Assembly (NCBI GenBank): GCA_018340805.1
Contig: JACMZG010001914.1
Coordinates: 46,584,063 to 46,648,062, forward strand
Source: Microvelia longipes
Lineage: Eukaryota; Arthropoda; Insecta; Hemiptera; Veliidae
Length of the DNA stretch: 64,000 nt
Reading direction: 5' to 3'
Position 1 is the stretch's first letter. The number at the start of each line of letters is the position of its first letter. Shown here piece after piece: positions 47,786 through 59,046 of the stretch. Both the position numbers and the translations under genes were made by a program. Under the pieces are notes generated by a model. It saw only the letters and a list, made by a program, of their open reading frames with translations. It was not told where the DNA came from and made no database searches.

Positions 47786-48466
47786 GCATGTATGTATATT
47801 GTCAAAGGTTTAGCTAATTAGTTTCTACAGCATGATTTTAGATGTATAAGAATAGCTCATAGCTTACTCATCATGATCTATGAGCATGAAGAATAAGCTA
47901 TATAGAGCTTATTTTTCTCAACACTCTTTCGTTTCCGTTAAATTCATGATCGTAATGACTTCGTAATCAAAAAACGATACCATTAGACTCGGACTCTGTT
48001 ATAATCACAGCGATAATATCGAAAAGATTAAGAGAAATGGGCGTGTCATGAGAAACCTGAGGCTGTTAAAGTAAGACTTAGAGAAAGAATGGAAATTAGA
48101 TGTATAGAAGTGGATTAATAAGCGAATCGAACAAATATCTATAGATAAATAGAACGAGAGAGTTGCTTGGATTGTGGATGCTTCCACAATCCACATGTCT
48201 TGGTTTCTTAGAGACCCTATGCTACTTACTTACCCTGCTTACTAAGTTAGTTCCTAATAACTTTTTTTAATCGAAAAAATTTACTGTTTATTTATTGCCT
48301 ACAACCTTTACCTTTAACATTCCTCCAGAACTACAAACTCAAGATAGTCTAGCTACACTTAAGAACTGAAGACAATGAAATTATGTTTTTCCTAAGCATA
48401 CGCTTATAACGGCTAATCAACTTCCTCAAATCAATAATTTCCTCTTTTCCCTGAACATTACAAAAT
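47786..48466. other. Unique DNA, nothing recognised
   Basis: The minus frame at 48005 lacks recognisable features. Confidence 0.45.
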
Positions 48467-48547
48467 TTCTAACTTTTTTTACTATGTTTCAGGTATGTCT
48501 TATTTTGATGCTAGAAACCTTAAAGCTTTACAAGTTTCATTGTAAGT
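48467..48547 (+). promoter_or_regulatory. Candidate recursive splice site 3 (ratchet point)
   Basis: Textbook order on the + strand: branchpoint TTCTAAC at 48467-48473, T-run, ACTATGTTTCAG ending at 48492, GTATGT at 48493-48498, and a downstream GTAAGT donor at 48542 bounding a 49-nt cryptic exon. The branch A is 20 nt from the AG. This is the strongest of the three sites. The bases after the junction are not an open coding frame, so a normal exon start is unlikely. Confidence 0.65.
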
Positions 48548-48579
48548 TTGTTTAATTTAATGTTTTTAATTCAACACTT

Positions 48580-48818
48580 GACCGCCTCCGTGGCAGAGGT
48601 TGTTAGAGCGTTAGTCTTTATACTGACCTTTGACACCACGGATGTCTGGGGTTCGCATCCCAAGTTACGATCTCAGTTTATATAAAATTATTGTTTAGAT
48701 AAATTATCGCCAACTTTAGAATACACTTTAAGCTCAACTGTTGTTACTACCACCCTAGGTGGTTCCCGCAGGGTTTACCCCTGATGAGCCGCAAGGCTCT
48801 AAACGGGCATGATTATTA
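48580..48818 (+). repeat. tRNA-derived SINE, family A, with target duplication
   Basis: Full-length: ACCGCCTCCGTGGCAGAGG, TGACCTTTGACACCACGGA, B box GGGTTCGCATCCC, TTATCGCCAACTTTAG, ACCCTAGGTGGTTCCCGCA, CTGATGAGCCGCAAGGCTC, AAACGGGCAT, short ATT tail. Flanked by 14-bp repeats TTAATTCAACACTT / TTAATTCAACTCTT (48566-48579 and 48819-48832), one mismatch. It lies about 90 bp downstream of ratchet site 3, just beyond its cryptic donor. Confidence 0.93.
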
Positions 48819-48832
48819 TTAATTCAACTCTT

Positions 48833-49971
48833 AAACATCAATTATAGTTGACTTTTTATGATCTTAAAAACTGCAAAATATAGTTTTGCAGTATTGTCGT
48901 TACTCACAGTCATTGGCAACCAGAAAATTTTGGTTTCCAATAGTTTAATGACGATAAATTTCACTTAACTGTTGCAAGTTACTTCAATTATCTCTTACCA
49001 TATGTAGTTAATTGTGATTCGCATTGTAATATTTTATTAGCTTACACATACTCACATACATCTCTGTGCACCTTTAAGTTTTTTTTTACAGTTATTATTT
49101 GTTTATTTAATTTCTTATAAATTAATATGAATTTTGAAAAACCATGAACTTGGGGTTTTAACCGTGAAATGAAGTTAGTCGGGCAAACTCGTGACTCATT
49201 ATTGAGAAGAACTTCCCTAATATTGATAAATACTTTCGATATTTTTAAAACGTTTATTAATAATCGAATTTTCCGTAGGAGCTCCGTGATGATTACTTTT
49301 ACGTGGTCCATTAAACCTAATGCATTTCTTTGTACATCTTTCCTAAATTGACTAATTTATATTTTCTACTTTGTTTTATTATAATTTTCTTTTTAGGCTA
49401 TTCTTCTATTTTCTTCTTCTTCACAATTAATTTGTATTTGTGTTATAAGTAAAGATGTGGTTTTTTTTCTTTTCTATGTTTCAATTTTCTTTAGTCCGTC
49501 GTGTTTATACTTTTCTTATATTTAACCATTTATTTATATTATTATTATTTCATTTTTAATTTTCTATTCTCTCTTATTCTACTCTATTTTACTCTATTTT
49601 TGTTTCTCTCTTTTTTACTCTATTTTTGTATTTTTCTTCTCTGATGTTGTTCTTTTATTCTGCTGATATTTATTATGTTATTTATTAAATTATACTTTAA
49701 TTTAATAAAAATATAATATAAATAATAAATTAATATAATACAAAACAGTAAAAGATGTCAAAGTAATAAAGCAATTAAAAAAATATTATTTGAACACCTC
49801 TATTTAGGAATGTTAAAAGCCTATTAGTGTTAAATTTGGTTTTATAAATGAAATAATTGAATTTTTATATTTTTTTTTGTATTTTGTAAGTAGCTTTGCT
49901 AAATAAATATACAATTCATTTAATTTAATTTTATTTGTTATTAATACTTGTGTGTGTCTGCATCATACTAG
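48833..49971. other. Unique DNA with a pyrimidine-rich stretch
   Basis: 49540-49650 is pyrimidine-rich with reiterated TTTACTCTATTTT. The two overlapping frames at 49042-49351 on opposite strands show no domain. Confidence 0.5.
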
Positions 49972-50271
49972 ATGAGAATTAATTTAGGCCATAGAAGAGG
50001 CTAGATTTCATTAGATTAAATAAACTATATTTCACTACTTACATGTAGCATATACATGTTTAATTAATATAATTCATGCAAAGAAAATTGTATACACATG
50101 TATACAATTTTCTTTGCATGACTTAGCTGATGTAAGCTATGCTCATTAAACATAAATGTTTAATGAGCATTTATGTTTAATAACACTATTTACACTACGT
50201 GTGAGTAGTGAAATATAGTTTATTTAATCTAATGGAATCTAGTCTGTTCTGTGCCCTAAATTGATTCTCAT
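49972..50271. mobile_element. 300-bp MITE with about 80-bp inverted ends and internal palindromes
   Basis: ATGAGAATTAATTTAGG...TTAGATTAAATAAACTATAT...CACTAC at the left pairs with the right end, with scattered mismatches over about 80 bp. Inside are two perfect palindromes: 50075-50120 (arms CATGCAAAGAAAATTGTATA) and 50140-50169 (arms TGCTCATTAAACA). No coding capacity. The target duplication is unclear (CATA is possible), so the superfamily is open. Confidence 0.85.
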
Positions 50272-51621
50272 ACATATATATTTGTTTTTCTTAAAATTTA
50301 TTTCTATGGTTTATAAATCTTATTCGTAAACATTCACTATTGTCTAGGTACAATATTAAATTAATTTTGTAATTGGACAGGTATATACGAATTAATAAGT
50401 AACAACAGGTGGTTTAGTGTGTTAAGTGTTGTTTTCGGTCAAATTTTGTAATTCTGCAAAATTCGTTATATTGTGTCATATTTTTCTTTACCTATGCTTT
50501 TAAAATTCTTGGCATCTATCTTTAAATATCACATTCTGTGTTAAAATATCACTAATTGTACCAAATTTATGAAACTTAGTTGAGTTACGTATAAATGCCA
50601 GTTAATATTATCACACCAATCTCGCACCCAAATTGTATTATTTGATCTTTAAAATATAAGACCTACCTTAAACTAATGTAACCATGTTAAATTGTAAAAC
50701 TAAAACATTTTTCTTATATAATGTGGATCGAAATATCTTTTTTTCCCATTAGCCTGTAAGGATAGGGAAGAGTTGTAATAGGTTAATACTCTTCTGCTAA
50801 AAATAGTGATACTTACCATGTGTTAAGTTGTATATTTTTTAAGAAAAATATTTAGCCTCAAAAAAAATCTAGAGACCAAACCTTATCTGTTAAACCCCCA
50901 AACGTAAAAAAATAATAACATAACCTTTACACCCAGGACCCGCGTGTCCGATCAACCTGATTGAGGTTTTTCTGTGGTTTCCCTCAATTTTAAAATGCCA
51001 GGTTGAATCATTAAAAGTCAGTCCACAGACTGCATAGGCAACCCTTTTTGAAACTCCTGCATACTACGTTTACATTATAAACCTATTTAAAACACCATCA
51101 AAAATATATTTTGACAATATTAAAAAACTAAAATAATGATAATATAAAAAATAAAATACCCAAACCCAAAAAATATAAAATTAATCTTAACTCAAACAAC
51201 CCCCCTCACACCCCAAAAAAATAAGCACAATTTTATACCACAAAAATAACAAATAAATAAATAAAATAAAAATTAAAGAGGCATTAATTTCCCTAAACCA
51301 ATTAATAAAATATGGCTCCAGTTTACACAAAATAAATATTGTATACTTTTGCCATTAAAGAACTTGTTTGAAAAAAATATTACCATTTAGTGCACCAAAG
51401 CCCAAAATCTATGGAACAGGGTTTAAATTAGTACCTCTTAAATAGTACATTTAGGGAAAATGATTTCCTAAAAAAAATTACCATCGCCTTCTGATTTAAG
51501 CAAAATTGTTTAAATTGTCTACAAGTCTCTGATTGACAGGTTTTCAATTGCTTATAAAAAATTATTCATTGATGTACTCCTCAATTGTTTTTTTTAAATT
51601 TTTTAACCTCAAATATAACTG
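50272..51621. other. AT-rich unique DNA, nothing recognised
   Basis: Strand composition shifts to A-rich near 51100-51300. No gene seen. Confidence 0.5.
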
Positions 51622-51897
51622 TTAAGTTATAAAAATCTTTGACCTCTCAAACTTCCGGAAACGATCAAACAGAAAAATGAATTCATCAAAATAATAAAAA
51701 ATAACTGGGAAAACAGAAGAAAGGAGGATGAGTTGAAACGGGACGTGTTGATTAATGTCTTCTAGCTCTTCAAGTGACAGTTCTATCAACTCGACAAAAT
51801 CTTCCAGACTTTGCAGATTCAGTGGCGACAAACGATGACGAACAACAATGAAAATATAAAAAAATGTGGGACAGTAGGACACTGAGTCCCACGCCAC
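51622..51897 (-). pseudogene. Possible transposase N-terminal remnant
   Basis: The minus-strand frame contains an acidic leucine-rich stretch (ESLED-type spacing, ELIELSLEELEDINQ) followed by YYFDEFIFLFDRFRKF. The combination loosely recalls the N-terminus of PIF/Harbinger-type nucleases, where an acidic helix precedes a D/E-F...RFR-S/K block. Intervening sequence does not fit, the frame ends soon after, and no DDE catalytic residues are present. If the assignment is right it is a decayed fragment. It could also be a chance frame, though the local base composition is less AT-biased than its surroundings. Confidence 0.3.
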
Positions 51898-51959
51898 TGG
51901 TGACTATCAACGCCAAATGACTAGTTACCTCCCAGCCTTTATTAAGGTGCTATAAATAA

Positions 51960-53049
51960 CATTTCCTTTTGCTAATGGGATATATAAATAGGAATAATAT
52001 ATTATACTCTAAGTTAAGGTCTAGTTCTAGTTCATTAAAGAAATATAAATAAAAAACTTTATTTATGTATTTTTATCTCCAAATTTTCCTTAGAGTAAAG
52101 TAAAATATATTCTAAAGAATTTTATAATCAAAACTTTTAAGGGTAAATTGTTATTATTAATCCATTGACCTTTTTTCGCTAAGAAAGGCTCCTTTAAGTC
52201 TACCTAATTCTACCTTAAAGTATGCTTAACTTAAAAAATTTGACACAAAGCCTTAAAAAATAAATTATAAATTTTACACAAAAGCTCCATGAACAATATA
52301 ATATTGTCTTTCAATGAAAATTCTTTAAAATTTAAAAATGCCTGATTTTTTTTTAAGAATCTAAAAATGTTTTTCGTTCATACTAGGAAGTCATTTTACA
52401 TTAAGGTTATTTTGAGTGGCTTTTTATTATATTTTAGTTAGTATGATAATATAGGGATCGTGTGTAAATTCTTAAATGAAGTTTTCAATAGTTTCTCTTT
52501 AATAATAATTCTCTTTTTTTTTACAATTTTTTAACGATTCTTCAAAAATTTAACAAAAAAATATAGAATCTTTTGTTACTGTGTAAAAGTTTCTGCGCAC
52601 GCGTACAATTTTTTTTGTAATTGAGTATAATTTTCTTGAAAAAAAGTTTTTTTTAATAAAAGAACATGCTTTGACACTTTTTGTAAGGTAAAAAAATATA
52701 TCCGCTTATTATTTTTAAATAGAATTGAATAAACGAACAATATATTTATTTTGCAAGTGAGGACACCTTTTAAAACAAAGGAAGGACTTATGTATTTGTA
52801 TTATATATAGTTGAATACACAAGTATTGACCTTCGTGTTGATATTGTTGACCTTATAAAGTCATCAACAATCGTTAAGTGTATTTAGCTTCTGAAGAAGA
52901 CACGCGTGCTTGTACAACATATTGTCATATTTATTCTTTTATAGAGTTTCAAGTTTAAAAATTGCAAAAACTTAAACTTTAGTTATTTAATAGTTTTTAT
53001 TATTACTAATAAAATTGACAAATTGATTCTAAATGTTAACATTATCTGA

Positions 53050-53052
<3 letters not shown>
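51960..53052. other. AT-rich unique DNA, nothing recognised
   Basis: No supported feature. Confidence 0.5.
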
Positions 53053-53125
<73 letters not shown>

Positions 53126-53133
53126 ATATATGC
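53053..53133. repeat. (AT)n microsatellite
   Basis: About 80 bp AT run with one phase break. Confidence 0.94.
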
Positions 53134-55115
53134 TTAGTAATGATTGTTGCAATGGATTAATAAATAATTTAAAGTCATTGTGTGTTAGTTTGTTTTATGG
53201 TGAGGTAGTTATTTCATGGTAATTATTCTTGAGAGACCTTGATTTTTATTAGTTTATAATGTAAACTAACTTATGTCTTTTTTATGACATAATGTGACAT
53301 TAAATGTGAATTAAATAAAATGTTCTCGAAGTGTGTTGCTTCCTAGATTCCATGGAGAGAATTTATTCTTGCACTAAACAAATAAGAATATATATTCTTC
53401 TAATTGTCTGATTTAATAGTTTAATTTGTTTGAAAAATAATAATACCGAGGTACCCCGTATCCATTTTTAGCGTGAATCGTAACGATATTTAAATGTTAT
53501 TTTGAACTAATGTGATATTTTATGCACATTTATGATGTTTTTTATGGTATAAAGTCAGTTTAATGGTAAAATTTCATTGATTAAAAAAAAAATGTGAACA
53601 TATTTTTTTCTAAAGTTTAAGTTAATCTAAAAGCATTAATCTAATATATTACTGCCAGAAGGAATGATGCAAAAGGATTAAGTTTATTCAGAAACGTTTT
53701 TGAAACCTGTCTAAAGTTGTTTACACAAGGTCTAAGCATTTATATATATATATTGAGAAATAAGAAGCTTGCTAGGAGCTGAGTCGGTCAAGAACACAAA
53801 GCGTTCACACGGACAGTATTGAAAATCAAAAATTAAAAAAAAAAAAATAGATGTACGACGGAAATAAAAGATTAATTATCCAAAAACATTCTCAGTAACG
53901 AACCATTAAATTAGTTGAGATTTTTTTTAACATGAAAAATGATTCGTCTAATGCCTGCCATTGATAAAATGTAATCAATAAACAGTTTTAACGATTTATG
54001 ATTATTTTATGATGTAAGTTTTGTTTAAGAATTAATTTAATAGTTGAAGTTTTACCGCAAGGCGTAGGTGTTTTTCGCTTAATATTAATCCTTCAAAAAC
54101 GATTAAGTTTTTCAACTTAATCATTGAACAGATTCATCGTAGTGTTATTAGAACTAATAATGCATGAGAAGAGTAGACAATGCTATTTTTTTTCTTTAAT
54201 TTGACTCTTTTGGCTAATAATTTTATTACATTAGGATCCCTCAGCTGCGACTCAGTAGTAAGTAATTTTATTCACGAGTCATGCCAAGTAGTAGTATTTT
54301 TGAGGCGCAGCGGAGTTCACTTTCTATGTTTTATACCTTCAAAAGTAAATTCGTGTTAATAAGTTCATAGGCTTTTCGTAGCTGCATAAAGATTTATCAA
54401 ATTATCTTTTTTATCTTCTAGTTCGCATAAAGTGTAGTAGTGCTCTGTAATTAAAAGTTTTGTGAGAAAAAAAATGTGCAATTAAAAACAATGAAGAGAT
54501 TAGCCTTGCTGTTGTTGAGTATGAATTGTTTTCACGCACTATTGCCAATTTAACAATAGAAGAGCACAATTATAACTGTATCTTTGATGAAAACATATAT
54601 TGCATATATTTTTCCAAAAAGTGCTAAAAAAATAGACCATTTTTAACGAATAAAAATAAGTGCGTATAAATTGAACCTAGAAGGGGTAAAACGTGGCATT
54701 TTGGCACAATTTAGATTATTTACTCAATGGTTGTTGTCAAATTGTAGGCCAAAAAATAATAAAAATCAGGGAGTTTTATGTTATGACAAGACATTCTTAA
54801 AGTTCATTTGTTACTACAAAAATGCTCTAATATATTATTGGTTTCTACAACTTGATGCTTGTTTGAAACTCCTTACGCCGCTGTATAAACCTATGTATTG
54901 TAGAATTATGGTTTGCCTTTAAACCTACATTAACTTCACTTCTCCATCCTTTTAATTGAATCAAACCTATTAATTACTTCTACCTTTGGTCTCCGATTAC
55001 TGAACAGCGAACATTGTATTAAAATTTGCCTGAATGCCTATTTTGAGTTTAACATTTAAATATAACACAGTACTTTAGATTCTAAATGTAACAATGCAGC
55101 AAAACGGTAATATTA
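53134..55115. other. Unique DNA, nothing recognised
   Basis: About 2 kb; the + frame at 54671 (83 codons) has no recognisable domain. Confidence 0.45.
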
Positions 55116-55512
55116 TAGTTTGAGGGGAGAGTTAAGACTCAGATTGAGGGGAGAGTTGAGAACGTCAGGTTGAGGGGAGAGTTGAGAACGACAGATTGAG
55201 GGGAGAGTTGAGAACGTCAGATTGAGGGGAGGGGAGAGTTTAAAACGTCAGGTTGAGGGGAGAGTTGAGAACGTTAGGTTGAGGGGAGAGTTGAGAACGT
55301 CAGATTGAGAGGAGAGTTGAGAACTTCAGATTGAGGGGAGAGTTGAGAACGACAGATTGAGGGGAGAGTTGAGAACGTCAGATTGAGGGAAGAGTTGAGA
55401 CCCTCAGATTGAGGGGAGAGTTGAAATCGTAAGATTGAAGGGAGAGTTGAAATCGTAAAATTGAGGGGAGAGTTAAGGCCGTAAGATTAAGGGGAGAGTT
55501 TGAGGGAGGTCT
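55116..55512. repeat. 26-bp purine-rich minisatellite
   Basis: About 15 copies of GATTGAGGGGAGAGTTGAGA then ACGTCA. One unit carries an extra GGGGA. The strong purine bias and GGGG blocks on one strand allow triplex or G-quadruplex structure in principle. Confidence 0.95.
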
Positions 55513-56207
55513 CAATCCTAGGACCAGTGTCAGAACACTTTGTTGATTGTTTAGTCACATTTGGTTTTCTCATTGCGATGACTTGCATACTTTTTGACTG
55601 AGGCTATACCAAACTCAATTTGGCTAATCAACTAGAATCTGATTTGAGAGAATTTTCACTATTTATAATGAATGTGGCTGGTATATATTTCTATCAAATA
55701 TAGGTCATTATTTTAAACAAAATAAGCAAACATTTTTTTTTTAAACAAAAGTTTTAACTTAGGGTTTTTTTAAGTCCATTTTTAAGTTACATCAAATGAT
55801 ATCTTAAAAATTTGTTGAATGTGAAGGGATTTTTATAACCATAGTGTGACTTCATTGTCAGTGACCTGTGGTTTTATTTATGACGTCACTATTTTTCTTA
55901 ACAATATTTTATTTTCTATATCTAACTTGTTTCTCTCTCTCTCAATACGATTATTTAATATTTATTATCTTCATAAAATAGTTATGTAAAATAATATAAT
56001 CAAAATATATTGCAACTTGAAGACACGAGATGCAACAAAATATGCATCTAAAACAAAGTAAAAGGCAATAAACGCTTTACTGAGGCTCACAATAAAGGAA
56101 TTATTCATTAGATTTATAGTGAATGCTGAGAGTATTTCCCGCAGGTTTTTCTATAGTATAATTCTTTTTGATGAATATTGTTTAAGCGAATTACCTTTGA
56201 AAAAAAT
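55513..56207. other. Unique DNA, nothing recognised
   Basis: A TGACGTCA octamer is at 55881. Nothing else supported. Confidence 0.5.
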
Positions 56208-56275
56208 CGCTTATAAGGACTCATGGCAGGATTCGAACCCAGGAGTGTGTCAAAATCTGTTTCATAACTCTTTTA
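56208..56275 (-). repeat. tRNA-like B-box fragment
   Basis: On the minus strand CTCCTGGGTTCGAATCCTGCC contains a perfect B box (GGTTCGAATCC) with a partial T-arm stem. I found no complete cloverleaf, so a SINE remnant is likelier than a tRNA gene. The neighbouring GGAGTGTGTCAAAATC resembles 1996-2012. Confidence 0.45.
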
Positions 56276-56394
56276 TAAAATATTTTTAAATCAAACTTAC
56301 AAACCTCAACATTGGAGAGAAAACGAACTAAGTTGTTTTGACGTCATTAACCTTGTATGCTAAGTCGGAAAATTGTTTAAAAAATCTATAAAAT

Positions 56395-56705
56395 TAACTT
56401 TTTGTTGGAAAAACGTCTCGCTTTACATTTTTGTGGCACTGAATCGAATAAAACCAGTTTTTTATGGGGTCATCATGCTACTTATTTTTTTCAAAAATTG
56501 CATAAAATGAGATTTACATTAATAAAAAATAATGCTCTACAGTTCCGATTTTGTAATAGGGTTATAAATCCTTTAGGATAAATCATCTCATTTCCTTTTT
56601 AAATCCGGAAAAAAATGAGTAGCAAGTGAGGTTATAGAGCAATAACCGAGCAAGAAAGCGAGCATTTAAATTGAAATTCGTCCGGCTTGCGAACCTCCGC
56701 GTCAG
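56395..56705 (-). repeat. Dispersed repeat E, second copy
   Basis: On the minus strand GACGCGGAGGTTCGCAAGCC, GGACGAATTTC and GGTTTTATTCGATTCAG correspond to blocks at 32550 and about 32650-32830. The order of blocks differs from the first locus, which has extra inverted copies. Confidence 0.5.
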
Positions 56706-57669
<964 letters not shown>

Positions 57670-57921
57670 TATGATCGGAGTAAATCAGTAGCATTCTACC
57701 TGTTTATGCGGGAAACTTATTTGGGGGAACCATAACGTTCCCGCTCATTAAGTTTTTACTGATCTTTGCAAACTTTCATTTTAGATTTGTAATCATATTA
57801 CTTCTATTTCATTGTTTTGTTTTATATGCGTTTTCTTCTGCTACACGCATTGCACTAGAGTAATTTAGTATTACCATTTAGCTGAATGTTCTTAAAAAAA
57901 ACATCCCTTTGTGTTTTTTAC

Positions 57922-58039
57922 ATGACGCGTCCTGAAGCCCTCAAGGACATGAACTCCTGTAATTACCCGCAGGACATGAAGCCCGCCTGGTTGATTCAAA
58001 CAACTGTCGTCTTACCCTTCAATAAAATATGTTGGACCA
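57922..58039 (+). other. Coding-like fragment, unidentified
   Basis: From ATG at 57922 the + frame reads with G/C-ending codons unlike its AT-rich surroundings (for example GCC CTC AAG GAC ATG AAC TCC), giving TRPEALKDMNSCNYPQDMK and so on. A small internal duplication (GGACATGAA at 57947 and 57972) is visible. I recognise no family and see no convincing splice-site pair. It may be an exon piece, a retrocopy fragment or chance. Confidence 0.25.
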
Positions 58040-58040
58040 T

Positions 58041-58448
58041 TATTTCTTTGTTCTTATTATTTTTTACTGATGCTGTTCTCTGTACTTAGCTACTTTTTCT
58101 GAACGTTTCTATACAATCGGTAAAGTCTTGCAAATAGAAATTAGAAGCCAACAATTTTCGCCTATAGATTTAATTTTAGCTCTTATAAATACATTAAAAA
58201 AATTGTTTTGTATGTGCGTTTGAGTGTGTGTGCATTTCCACTTTATAGATTAAAGACAATGTAGTTATTTATACCTTTATTTATATTTATTGTTGAAATT
58301 GCATAGCCGGCAAAATGAATCTACTATTTTGCTAAAAACTTGACACAATAATTAAATAACGTAATTATTTACATAAAACACAATTTCGCTATTTAACACT
58401 CGGTCAATTTCAACCAATATAATTAATTAAACTAGTATATATGGACTA
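58041..58448. other. AT-rich unique DNA, nothing recognised
   Basis: No supported feature. Confidence 0.45.
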
Positions 58449-58693
58449 ATCTGTCTCCATGGTCGAGGTCTTTAAGTCGTTAGTTATTATACAAACCTTT
58501 AAAAACCACGGAAATATGGGGTTCGCATCCCAGGTTACGCACTTAGTTTATATAAAATTATTGTTCAAATAATTTTTCGCCAACATTAGATTACACTTTG
58601 ATCGTAACGGTTAAAACTACCATTTGAGGTGGTTCCCGCTGGGGTTATTCCTGATGGGCCGTAAAACTCTAAACGGGCATTATTATTATTATA
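58449..58693 (+). repeat. tRNA-derived SINE, family A, diverged
   Basis: ATCTGTCTCCATGGTCGAGG head, B box GGGTTCGCATCCC, GGTTACGCACTTAG, TTTTTCGCCAACATTAG, GAGGTGGTTCCCGCTGG, CTGATGGGCCGTAAAACTC, AAACGGGCATT and an (ATT)n tail. Many substitutions relative to the 48580 copy indicate an older insertion. Any target duplication is no longer clear. Confidence 0.9.
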
Positions 58694-58790
58694 TGAAATG
58701 ATAATTTAGTGAATAAGCAACCTTGTTTACCAATTCACTCTCTCATTGGTTAATTATAAAGTTCATGATTCTTAAGTAAGAAATCGGAGT

Positions 58791-59046
58791 CACCCGTGGT
58801 GTAGTGGTAAAGGTACGCGGCCAATGCACAGAATGGATGGACTTTAAACTTCCAAGTTTATTAATTCATGGGTTCAATCCCAGCACGGGCTTGTGGGATT
58901 TTTATGAGAGGGATAAAAATTATGCGTACCACGTCCTTCAGAAAGGACGTAAAGCCGGTGGTCTCGAGCCTGTGCGTTGTGAGGTACTCTTTAAAGATCC
59001 CTTACCCTAAATGAAACTGGGTATAGGCAAAATTTAGGACCCTCAT
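58791..59046 (+). repeat. tRNA-derived SINE, family C
   Basis: Good A box (GTGGTGTAGTGGTAAAGG) and B box (GGGTTCAATCCCAG), 5' CCCG pairing with CGGG after the B box, then a 3' body with GAGAGGGAT, a self-complementary ACGTCCTTCAGAAAGGACGT hairpin, GGTCTCGAGCCTG, GAGGTACTC, and the end GGCAAAATTTAGGACCCTC. The 3' half matches 3545-3703. The + frame of 68 codons across it is not a protein gene. Confidence 0.88.

Noticed and set aside
50380..50400. GGACAG/GTATAT as a further ratchet site
   Set aside because: Upstream sequence is purine-containing and there is no nearby downstream consensus donor.
52885..52915. CTGAAGAAGAC...GCGTG as another hammerhead/Penelope-type core
   Set aside because: No GAAA after the short stem and no inverted partner.
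56208..56275. Functional tRNA gene on the minus strand
   Set aside because: Only the T-arm/B box is convincing; no matching D-arm, anticodon arm or acceptor stem.
58804..59010. 68-codon + strand frame
   Set aside because: Lies entirely within SINE C, which has Pol III boxes and a second copy elsewhere.
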